From Bufo bufo (Eukaryota; Chordata; Amphibia; Anura; Bufonidae): a stretch of DNA of 64,000 bases. The notes under the pieces were generated by a model, which saw only the letters and a program-made list of their open reading frames with translations, was not told the origin of the DNA and made no database searches. The DNA lies in contig NC_053393.1 in NCBI RefSeq assembly GCF_905171765.1, positions 184,817,921-184,881,920 of the forward strand. The letters run 5' to 3'. Shown in pieces: positions 55,500-64,000 of the stretch (position 1 is its first letter; each line of letters begins with the position of its first letter). The position numbers and the translations under genes were made by a program.

Positions 55500-55760
55500 T
55501 GCTCAACTAAAGCCTGGCATAGATGTGCTATGTTTGGCTTTGTTAGAGTGGGCTCAAGCAGGAGAGTGATGTCTTATGTATGCTCTTTCCCTGTGCTTGC
55601 TTCTCTGTGCTCTGCTAATAACCTGTATATCAGTACAGGCTATTGGCAGAGTGGAGCAAGTAAAACCAGGAGCTCACATAATACTCTCCTGCTTGAGCCT
55701 ACTTTGCTAAAGCCTAACATAGCACATCTATGCCAGGCTTTAACGGAGCAGAGTTGATAC
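55500..55760. repeat. Imperfect palindrome, arms ~115 bp
   Basis: AAGCCTGGCATAGATGTGCTA (55510) is mirrored by TAGCACATCTATGCCAGGCTT near 55741; GGGCTCAAGCAGGAGAGT is mirrored by ACTCTCCTGCTTGAGCC. The centre, CCTGTATATCAGTACAGG, is near 55630. Arms are partly degraded in the middle. Likely a MITE; flanking duplication not identified. Confidence 0.75.
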
Positions 55761-56019
55761 AAGTCGGAGAGTGATATGCTATGGAGCTCCTGACTGTACA
55801 GCGCTCAGTGTGGCCACAAGGGAATCTGTACTTCCATACACAGCAGTGTACAGAAATACGTATTCTAAATATTCATCAGATTCTAAGCTAAACTTCAGGT
55901 GCCTATTAGTGTTGGTCGAGCATCAAAGTGATCGGGTGTTCGAGTAGAACACCTCAGGATGCTTGGGTGCACTATCGAGCATCCGAGCACAATAAAAGAT
56001 AATGGGAGAACCTATAGAG

Positions 56020-56390
56020 CCTCTAAACATTAGCGGCGAGTGCCTGCTGCTGATCCGACCTTCTAAAACATTAGAGGTGAGGGCCTGTTGCTGAGCTGAC
56101 CCTCTAAAACATTAGGGGCAAGTGACTTCTGCTGATCTAACCATCTGAAACATTAGGGGCGAGGGCCTGCTGGTGATCTGACCATCTAAAACATTAGGGG
56201 TGAGGGTCTGTTGCTGGTTAGATCAGCAGCAGTGGGGCGAGGGCGTGCTGGTGACCCTCTAAAACATTAAGAATAAGGGTCTGCTGGTGACCCTCTAAAA
56301 TATTGTGGGCGAGGGCCTGTTGGTGACCCACTAAAACATTATGGGAGCTGAGCTGACCCTCTAAAACATTAGAAGCGAGGGCAGCCTAAT
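56020..56390. repeat. ~41-bp minisatellite at the 3' side of hAT-3
   Basis: Units of about 41 bp, CTCTAAAACATTAGGGGCGAGG plus 'gcctgctgctgatctgacc', repeat about nine times, with spacings near 41, 41, 41 and 40, then 73, 37, 36 and 30 bp. It lies between the transposase end and the terminal repeat. Confidence 0.85.
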
Positions 56391-56557
56391 AAGCATGTTG
56401 ATATGATGGAGGAGGAGGTTGAGAAAAGGGAGAATAAATCATATACCCTTTTTAGTGGTGGAAGGGGTGCTGGGGAATACTGTGTATTCAATACACCATA
56501 AAAGCCACATTTAAAGTGCCTTTATGTTCTGCTGCTTTCCTCTGTGGAGTAGAGAAG

Positions 56558-59500
56558 TTAGGGGCAATCCAGGCCTTGATCATTTTTAGTTAACAGGCGG
56601 ATGTGCTTATCAGTTATTATGCCCCCAGCAGCACTAAATACACGCTCTGACAAAACACTGGCAGCAGGGCAGGGCAGCACCTCCAAGGCGTAGAGCGCCA
56701 ATTCGCACCACGTGTCTAGCTTGGACACCCAATAGTTTTTCCAACAACATTCACCATCTTCCAAAATGTTTTCCTCCTTGGGACACTAGGCCACGCATCA
56801 GGTTGAGCGCGCTGGCGGGGTGTAATAAAACTGTGCCAGGCTTTGGAGAGTGTTGCCCTGCTTCTGTTGGAACTCCTTTGTGTTCCCCTCGTCTCCCCTC
56901 CTCGGTTGGCCAAGGAACTACGTACTCTGCAGCCAGCGTTGTCATCTGGAAATTTTTGGAGCAAATTTTCCACAAGAACCTTCTGGTTTTTAACCATTTT
57001 GTTCATCCTCTCCACCACAGGAATGAGAGATGAGAAGTTGTCTTTGTAGCTGGGGTTGAGAAGGGTGAACAACCAGTAATCGGTGTTGGCCAAAATGCAT
57101 GCAACGTGAGGGTCACGGGAAAGGCAGCCTAACATAAAATCAGTCATGTGTGCCAGAGTCCCAACAGACAAGACTTTGCTCTCCTCATCAGGAGGATGAC
57201 TCTCAATCTTCTCATCCTCTTCCTCCTTTTCTACCAATCCACGCAAAACAGATGGAATAAACTACCATGGGTACTACCCTCTGTAGCGGAGGCAACCGTC
57301 TCCTGCTCCTCCTCATCATCATCCAATTTGCGCTGAGTAGACGAACTGAGGGTGGTCTGGCTATAACCCCATTATCACCTCTTCCACATGCAAAGCATCT
57401 GCCTTAATTGTGAGTAGCGAGCTTTTGAGTAGACACAGAAGTGGGATGGTTACTCTGATAATAGTGTTATCGCCGCTCACCATCTGTGTTTATTCCTCAA
57501 AGTTGCATAAAACCTCCAAGAGGTCAGACATCAATGCCCACTCGTCACTTGTGAAGAGCGAAAGCAGACTGGAAAGGCGACGACCATGTTGCAGCTGGTA
57601 TTCCACTACTGCCCTCTGCTGCTCACAAGGCCTGGCAAACATGTGGAACGTGGAGTTCCAGCGCATGCTCATGTCGCACAACAGTCGGTGAGCTGGCAAT
57701 TGCAAACGCTGCTGCAGCGTTGCCAGACTGGCGGAAGCTGTGGATGACTTGCAGAAATGGGCACAAACGCAGCGCACCTTCACCAGTAGCTCAGGCAAAT
57801 TAGGGTAGGTTTTGAGAAACCGCTGAATCACTAGGTTGAACACGTGGCCTAAGCATAGTATGTGTGTGAGCTTGCCGAGCTCCATTATCCATTATCAGAC
57901 ACAACCATGCCTGGTTGTAGGTTGAGTGTCGAGAGCCACAACTCAGTCTTGTCCCTTATTCCCTGCCACAGCGCTGCGGCGGTGAGCTGTTTGTCACCTA
58001 AGCAGATCAGTTTAAGCGGGGCCTGTTGCCACTTCCCCAGTGCAGTGCTACACTGCTTCCAGGTACTGACTGATGGCTGACTGGTGCTGCAAGATGATAA
58101 TTCAGAGGTGGAAGTGGAGGAGGAGGCGGAGAAGGGGGGTTGCAGCCACTAACGTAGTTGGTGGCGGAAACTCTGATGGAAGTAGGGCCTGCAATCCTTG
58201 GCATTGGTAGCACCTGGGCCATCCCAGGGTACGACTTGATCCCGGCCTCCACAATGTTCACCCAGTGTGCCGTCAGGGAGATGTACCGTCCTTGGCCAAA
58301 AACACTTGTCCATGTGTCAGTCGTTAAGTGGACCTTCCCAATAACTGCGCTGGTCAGGGCACGGGTGATGTTACGGGACACATGCTGGTGTAAGGCTGGA
58401 CTGCACACCATGAAAAATATTGGCGGCTGGGGAGAAAGTAACGCGGGACGGCCACCACAATCAGGCTGCGGAAAGCCTCAGTGTACACAAGCCTAAATGT
58501 CAACATTTCCAGGGCCAGCAATTTGGAAAGGTGCGCATTTAGTACTATGGCCTGTGGGTGGATGGCTGGGTATTTGCGCTTTCATTCAAAGGCCTGGGGT
58601 ATAGACATCTGTATGCTGCGCTGGGACACAGAAGTGGATATGCTAGTTGATGGTGCTTGCGAAGGTCCAGGTGCATGGCGGGAGGCATCCGGGCCTATGT
58701 CTTGGAAAGGGGATTGGCCAGCACGTAATACAGGGGAAGAGGAGACAGTGGTGTGACCAGCAGACACTGATTGTGGACCCAGGCGTTTGGCCCACCTATT
58801 AGGGTGCTTTGATGCCATGTGGCAGATCATGCTGTTGATGGTGAGGTTGCTAGTTTTCATACCCTTGCTCATTTTGGTACAGCACAGGTTGCAAATGACA
58901 ATTCTTTTATCGTCCGTACTTTCTTCGAAAAAGCGCCAGACTGCAGAACACCTATCCCTTGGCAAGAGAGATTACCGCAAGGGGGTGCTCCAGGGAATAG
59001 ATGCGGGCCTGTTTGGTGTGGCCGGCCTTCTCCATTTTGCCACCCCACTGCCTCTTCCAGTCTGTTGCGGTGCTGCAGATCCCTCCAACTCTGTACTACT
59101 GTCCTAGCTCGGCTTGCCACCTTCCCAGGTTGGGTCAGTGACTTCATCGTCCACCACCTCCTCTTCCACTTTCTCACTCTGGTTATCCTCCTGACTTGTT
59201 GACCTAACAACAACCTCAGTTATTGACAACTGTGTCTCATCCTCTCATCAACCTCTTGAGACACTAATTGCGGTTGACTTATTGGCAACTGTGTCTTATC
59301 ATCATCATCATCCACCTCCTGAAACACTAATTGCCGTTCCCCACAATCATCTTCTTGTGACTGTGGATGCTCAAGAGTTTGGGAATCAGGGCACAATATA
59401 TCCTCATGTCCCTCTTCAAGCGGGCTTGTTGAGAGGCCCAAATCAACGAATGGAGATGAAAAGAGCTCCTTGGAATATCCGAGTGTGGGATCACTTATTT

Positions 59501-59843
59501 GCCAAGACTGTCCATGGTGGGAGGAAGGAGTATCAGGGTGAGGATTCTATTTACCAGCTTATTGGCTACTGAGACTGGACTTTGTGGAAGACGGTGTGGT
59601 GTTTAACCGACAGGAAGCATTATCTGCTGTAATCCAACTGACCACCTGGTTGCACTGGTCTGACTTCGAGAGTGGGGTCCTGTGCGGCCCTGTAAACTGG
59701 GACATGAAGCTAGGTATAGTGGATTAGTGTGTTTATTGTGCTCTGGCAGCAGGCACAGTTTCACCGCGTCCAGGGCCATGGCATCTGCATGCACCATCAG
59801 CAGCACGGCCACTTCCCCGTCCCTTACTGCTCGCCTTGCGCAT
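56558..59843 (-). pseudogene. hAT-3 BED-type transposase, multiple frameshifts
   Basis: The likely start is ATG 59843 (MRKASSKGRGSGRAADG, a basic N-terminus). An acidic stretch follows (59441-59220). The BED finger at 58965-58780 is intact: WRFFEE, C-X2-C in ICNLC, H-X4-H in CHMASKH. Core segments: KVHLTTDTWTSVFGQGRYIS (58411-58007), LGHVFNLVIQRFL and WNSTFHM (57885-57490), YWLFTLLNPSYKDNF (57246-56716). The dimerisation domain PAASVLSERVFSAAGGI is at 56764-56558. Frames change between each block. The full domain order of an active hAT transposase is preserved, so it decayed in place. Not functional as read. Confidence 0.88.
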
Positions 59844-59954
59844 ATTAAATGGTATACATGCTTGCAAGTATGTCACACGTACAGTAGTGCAGGTTTTGTA
59901 AATGTATGCGCAAATAAAGTACACAGAATGTCACAGATATTTTTAGGATGAGCA

Positions 59955-60260
59955 CACGTTAAACAGGAGATGTAGAACAGATAATGTTGCAGCGTCTATG
60001 AAAACAGTACACTGAATGTCACAGATAATTTCAGGATGCTCAAACGTTATACAGGATGTATAGCGCAAGTAATGTCGCTGTCACCAGCGGCTAATAAAAA
60101 ATTACACTGAATTAATGTCATTGATATTTAGGACGCGCAAACTTTATACAGGAGGTATAGAGCAAGCAATGTCGCTATCACCAGCGGCTAATAAAAAATG
60201 ACACTGAATTAATGTCACTGATATTTAGGATGCGCAAATGTTATACAGGAGGTATAATGT
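59955..60260 (-). repeat. ~97-bp tandem array near the 5' end of hAT-3
   Basis: The phrase ATACAGGAGGTATA (or a close variant) occurs at 59961, 60049, 60146 and 60243, giving spacings of 88, 97 and 97 bp. Units contain 'caccagcggctaataaaaaa' and 'cactgaattaatgtcactgatattta'. It lies between the terminal repeat and the transposase start on the minus strand. Confidence 0.85.
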
Positions 60261-60396
60261 GCGTGGAGGTGATTTAAGAATCGCGCTCCAGCACACGCGG
60301 TGTTCAGCCGAACATCGTGATGCTCGAGTAAAATTAGTGATTGGCAGAGCATGCTCGCCCAACACTAGTGCTTATGTCACTAGGGAAAAAAAAAAA

Positions 60397-60484
60397 TTAA
60401 AGTGTATTAGAAAAAATAATTTTAGCACATTTAGAACAGGTTAGAATAAAGTTATTATAAATGTTTTGTTAAGGTACACTTTAA
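60397..60484. mobile_element. Very short TTAA-bounded MITE candidate (88 bp)
   Basis: TTAAAGTGTATTAGAAA at the left and, inverted, TTAAAGTGTACCTTAAC at the right are bounded by TTAA. Only ~55 bp separate the ends. It starts 22 bp outside the hAT-3 duplication. Could be chance in AT-rich DNA. Confidence 0.4.
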
Positions 60485-60489
60485 TAATA

Positions 60490-61095
60490 ACTTAATTTCA
60501 TTATCCATTGCTGCTTTTCTTTTATAATGTAATTGATTTCTCCCTTTCCTTTTTACCAACTAATATTTTAGTTTTAATTAGATGTTTTTAATTGCCACAT
60601 ACTTATTTCAGAAATTGCTAGTAGTGGACACAGTATTGCTAGTGGAGTTTTGGAAGCTGCACAGTGGAGTTCAGAAAGCTTAATCTTACAAAAAAAAAAC
60701 ATACATCTTAGTCTTTCCTTACTTGTCCTCTTGGATGGACATGTCCTGATGTGTGTGTCATAAGATAACCAGATATCATTATATTGTATCATTAGATGTC
60801 TGTCCTATATGTGTCTATGTGTGGCCTCCCTGTGGCTGTAGGGTGATTTGTAACCTGCCAAGGGTTATTCTAGCATTTCACAATATTGTAAACATGAGTG
60901 AGCGCAATCTCTGAGGGTTATATGAGTTGTATCTGGCATATTTTAGCAGTTTTCTCCTTTGCATACTACATCTTTAATTTTCAGCAGCACTTGAACTAGA
61001 CGGTGGACATTAGGTGCTTCCTATTGACTACACATATGTGCTTCCAATTGACTAGACATAAAGATTTCAAAGTCAATCAGCTGTCATACAATGTC
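60490..61095. other. Non-coding stretch without recognisable feature
   Basis: No protein motif, array or terminal repeat is visible between the short MITE and the LINE tail. Confidence 0.5.
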
Positions 61096-61258
61096 ATTCA
61101 GCTGCTTCTAAGGCCACCAGGATATTGTCATGCATTAAACGAGGCATGGACTCGTGGGGCAGGGATGTAATATTAACACTTTACAAAGTGTTGTTGCGGC
61201 CTCATCTGGAATATGCAGTTCAGTTCTGGGTACCATTCCATAGAAAGGATGCACTATA

Positions 61259-62806
61259 CAGGGAGTGCAGAATTATTAGGCAAGTTGTATTTTTGAGGAT
61301 TAATTTTATTATTGAACAACAACCATGTTCTCAATGAACCCAAAAAACTCATTAATATCAAAGCTGAATATTTTTGGAAGTAGTTTTTAGTTTGTTTTTA
61401 GTTTTAGCTATTTTAGGGGGATATCTGTGTGTGCAGGTGACTATTACTGTGCATAATTATTGGGCAACTTAACAAAAAACAAATATATACCCATTTCAAT
61501 TATTTATTTTTACCAGTGAAACCAATATAACATCTTAACATTTACAAATATACATTTCTGACATTCAAAAACAAAACAAAAACAAATCAGTGACCAATAT
61601 AGCCACCTTTCTTTGCAAGGACACTCAAAAGCCTGCCATCCATGAATTCTGTCAGTGTTTTGATCTGTTCACCATCAACATTGCGTGCAGCAGCAACCAC
61701 AGCCTCCCAGACACTGTTCAGAGAGGTGTACTCTTTTCCCTCCTTGTAAATCTCAATGGGGTTCTCAATGGGGTTCAGATCAGGTGAACAAGGAGGCCAT
61801 GTCATTAGATTTTCTTCTTTTATACCCTTTCTTGCCAGCCACGCTGTGGAGTACTTGTACGCGTGTGATGGAGCATTGTCCTGCATGAAAATCATGTTTT
61901 TCTTGAAGGATGCAGACTTCTTCCTGTACCACTGCTTGAAGAAGGTGTCTTCCAGAAACTGGCAGTAGGACTGGGAGTTGAGCTTGACTCCATCCTCAAC
62001 CCGAAAAGGCCCCACAAGCTCATCTTTGATGATACCAGCCCAAACCAGTACTCCACCTCCACCTTGCTGGCGTCTGAGTCGGACTGGAGCTCTCTGCCCT
62101 TTACCAATCCAGCCACGGGCCCATCCATCTGGCCCATCAAGACTCACTCTCATTTCATCAGTCCATAAAACCTTAGAAAAATCAGTCTTGAGATATTTCT
62201 TGGCCCAGTCTTGACGTTTCAGCTTGTGTGTCTTGTTCAGTGGTGGTCGTCTTTCAGCCTTTCTTACCTTGGCCATGTCTCTGAGTATTGCACACCTTGT
62301 GCTTTTGGGCACTCCAGTGATGTTGCAGCTCTGAAATATGGCCAAACTGGTGGCAAGTGGCATCTTGGCAGCTGCACGCCTGACTTTTCTCAGTTCATGG
62401 GCAGTTATTTTGCGCCTTGGTTTTTCCACACGCTTCTTGCGACCCTGTTGACTATTTTGAATGAAACGCTTGATTGTTCGATGATCACGCTTCAGAAGCT
62501 TTGCAATTTTAAGAGTGCTGCATCCCTCTGCAAGATATCTCACTATTTTTGACTTTTCTGAGCCTGTCAAGTCCTTCTTTTGACCCATTTTGCCAAAGGA
62601 AAGGAAGTTGCCTAATAATTATGCACACCTAATATAGGGTGTTGATGTCATTAGACCACACTCCTTCTCATTACAGAGATGCACATCACCTAATATGCTT
62701 AATTGGTAGTAGGCTTTCGAGCCTATACAGCTTGGAGTAAGACAACATGCATAAAGAGGATGATGTGGTCAAAATACTCATTTGCCTAATAATTCTGCAC
62801 GCAGTG
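61259..62806 (-). mobile_element. Tc1-like transposon (DD37E type), TA duplication
   Basis: The ends CAGGGAGTGCAGAATTATTA (61259) and, inverted, CACTGCGTGCAGAATTATTA (62806) share GTGCAGAATTATTAGGCAA. TA flanks at 61257-61258 and 62807-62808. It is 1,548 bp with one uninterrupted transposase on the minus strand. The catalytic spacing suggests the DD37E group (TRT-like elements of vertebrates); this name is from the spacing and not from a search. Confidence 0.9.
61587..62588 (-). CDS. Tc1-like transposase, 333 aa, uninterrupted frame
   Basis: A cut-and-paste transposase acting in the nucleus on the element's terminal repeats. The frame runs from ATG 62588 (MGQKKDLTGSEKSKIV) to a stop after KKGGYIGH. 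Residues 1-60 form a helix-turn-helix (CSTLKIAKLLKRDHRTIKRF); a basic RKKRVEKPRRK stretch follows and may be a nuclear signal and GRPR-like hook. The catalytic residues are D in VLWTDEMR, D in MQDNAPSH, and E in SPDLNPIEN, with 37 residues between the last two. Directly after, NPIEN is partly repeated (NPIENPIEIYK) where relatives have a Trp-containing helix, so a small in-frame deletion or duplication lies next to the active site. Length is close to the family norm. Activity is doubtful because of that change. Confidence 0.9.
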   Translation of the reverse strand: MGQKKDLTGSEKSKIVRYLAEGCSTLKIAKLLKRDHRTIKRFIQNSQQGRKKRVEKPRRKITAHELRKVRRAAAKMPLATSLAIFQSCNITGVPKSTRCAILRDMAKVRKAERRPPLNKTHKLKRQDWAKKYLKTDFSKVLWTDEMRVSLDGPDGWARGWIGKGQRAPVRLRRQQGGGGVLVWAGIIKDELVGPFRVEDGVKLNSQSYCQFLEDTFFKQWYRKKSASFKKNMIFMQDNAPSHAYKYSTAWLARKGIKEENLMTWPPCSPDLNPIENPIEIYKEGKEYTSLNSVWEAVVAAARNVDGEQIKTLTEFMDGRLLSVLAKKGGYIGH

Positions 62807-63319
62807 TAGCTGGAAAAAGTGCAGAGGAGGGCGACTAAACTGATAAGGAGCATGGAGGTACTTAGTTATGAGGAAAGATTAAAAGAATAAAAGTTATTTA
62901 GTCTTGAGAAGAGACATCTAAGGGGGGGGGGGACATTATTAACCTATACAAATATATAAATGGGCCATACAAAAAATAGGGTGAAAAACTGTTCCATGTA
63001 AAATGCCCTCAAAAGACAAGGGGACATGGCCTTCTACTGGAGAATAAAAAGGTCAGTCTCTGGAAGCATCAAAGCTTCTTTGCTGTAAGAACTGTGAAGC
63101 AGTGGGATAGACTTCCTCCGGACGTGGTCACAACAGGAACAGTGGACAGTTTTAAAAAGGGTTTAGATGAATTCTTAAAAGTAACTGACATTAATGCTTT
63201 TAAAAATGTGTAGAAATCTGAGTCTCACTTCCTTCTGGGATTCACGTCCCCACCTATCCTTTGGTTGAACTTGACGGACTTATGTTTTTTTTCAACCTTA
63301 TTAACTTTGTAACTATAAC

Positions 63320-64000
63320 AGATTCTGCTTACAGTCTCTCATTCAATCAGAATCGCTCAGAAACCCCATATAGAACACTATAGAACAGTACTAAACAGTA
63401 CAGATATGAATTACGCACTTGTGGTTTAAAATAAAATTTACAATTAGCTGCCAATTCATGGTGTCTGTTACTGCTTCTCTCCCTCCCCCCTCTCCTCTTC
63501 ATAGACTATGGTATATGGATGACTTCTATCAGAAAACAACTGATAACTCTAGGACAAGATGTTTCTCTGTTCTAAGATTTACTATAAAGGGTCTTTCATT
63601 CGCTTGTACAATTGATTTATGCAAAGTTGTGTGAAAACACAGTGGCCATTTGACCAGTTTCATGCTAAGGTAATAGTGGGTATTAGGCATATCTGTATTT
63701 CTATTAGTGGAAAAAAACCTACTCAGGTTGAAAAATAAGAAGTTCTCACAGATCTGTTTCTGTTCCTATTTAAAAAAAAATAAAAAATCCTAACATCTTA
63801 TATTTATACTTCTGAAATGGAACAATATACACACTGTATATACAAAGAAGGGAATAATACATGTTCTACCCCAAATTATCATCTAGCTGTGGTTTAGATT
63901 TCAAGAACCCTTGGCAAAGAATCCTTTTGAATAAAGGCTTTGAGTAAGGAATGTTTTTTTTTTCTTCCCTCCACTATGGCTGGAGGAAACAATAGTTATA
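63320..64000. other. Non-coding stretch without recognisable feature
   Basis: No protein motif, terminal repeat or array is visible to the end of the window. Confidence 0.55.

Larger units (their letters stand above)
55907..60367 (-). mobile_element. hAT-3: complete-length hAT transposon with 8-bp duplication
   Basis: The terminal repeats TAGTGTTGGTCGAGCAT (55907) and, inverted, TAGTGTTGGGCGAGCAT (60367) are flanked by GTGCCTAT (55899-55906) and GTGCTTAT (60368-60375), 7 of 8 identical. It is 4,461 bp. On the minus strand it holds a ~97-bp tandem array near its 5' end, a transposase from 59843 to 56558, and a ~41-bp minisatellite near its 3' end. All parts of an autonomous hAT are present, but coding frames are broken. 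Confidence 0.92.
61100..63315 (+). pseudogene. L2/CR1-like LINE 3' end, interrupted by a Tc1-like element
   Basis: The left part (61100-61258) reads AASKATRILSCIKRGMDSWG and LLRPHLEYAVQFWVPFHRKDA. The right part (62809-63180) resumes LEKVQRRATKLIRSME, FFAVRTVKQWDRLPPDVV and FKKGLDEFLK, the C-terminal domain of a CR1/L2-type ORF2, with frame breaks. The 3' tail 'ggttgaacttgacggactt' and 'caaccttattaactttgtaacta' (to about 63315) is of the frog L2/CR1 type. The Tc1-like insertion at a TA site separates the two. Confidence 0.8.

Overview
This window looks like intergenic or intronic DNA from a large vertebrate genome, most probably an anuran amphibian (frog or toad). Almost everything recognisable is a transposable element or a repeat derived from one. 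The mixture is characteristic of amphibians: decayed hAT transposons with BED zinc fingers, two Tc1-like transposons, a Ty3/Gypsy chromovirus-type retrotransposon, a solo LTR, a Tx1/L1-clade LINE, CR1 and L2-like LINEs, two Penelope-like elements, a tRNA-derived V-type SINE, and many palindromic MITEs bounded by TTAA or by 8-bp duplications. I found no host protein-coding exon, no rRNA or tRNA gene, and nothing prokaryotic. The species assignment is an inference from repeat content only.

Layout. 0.7-8.1 kb: a TAGAGATGAGC-type hAT repeat, then hAT-1 (plus strand). hAT-1 has tandem arrays upstream of its transposase and is broken by a Tc1 element (2.2-3.65 kb) and a TTAA MITE (6.4-6.9 kb); a Penelope-like terminal fragment follows. 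9.6-15.5 kb: hAT-2 (plus), carrying an 8-bp-TSD hAT MITE and a solo LTR. 15.5-24 kb: a Tx1 LINE (minus) split by a 5.3-kb Gypsy element with both LTRs and a 5-bp duplication. 24-27 kb: a large palindrome, ~330-bp tandem units and a CAG-rich minisatellite. 27.2-30 kb: CR1 LINE (plus), abutting a Tx1 ORF1 remnant (minus, to 31.2 kb). 31.3-32.3 kb: a palindromic element with a MITE inside. 32.5-35.1 kb: hAT remnants in both orientations. 35.1-41 kb: two Penelope-like elements in opposite orientation, separated by a TTAA element. 41-47 kb: sparse MITEs, a CR1 fragment and a SINE. 47.15-52.69 kb: a long TTAA-bounded structure with no coding capacity, made of a hairpin run, a higher-order satellite and an array of alternating palindromes. 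55.9-60.4 kb: hAT-3 (minus), the most complete hAT, with both terminal repeats and an 8-bp duplication. 61.1-63.3 kb: an L2/CR1-like LINE tail interrupted by a Tc1-like transposon with a 333-codon uninterrupted transposase.

How the parts relate. The genes do not form a pathway. They form a stratigraphy: target-site duplications show which element landed in which. Autonomous transposases (hAT, Tc1) are probably sources for the short terminal-repeat MITEs around them; LINE machinery would have mobilised the SINE. Most reading frames are broken. Differences between the two Gypsy LTRs are mostly single-base indels, so some frameshifts may be assembly errors rather than real decay.

The most unusual structure is the 47.15-52.69 kb element. 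Its satellite unit lengths (about 155, 173 and 191 bp) differ by multiples of an 18-bp module and follow a 710-bp higher-order period. Next to it lies a ~2.7-kb array whose palindrome centres alternate between two types with a ~756-bp period.
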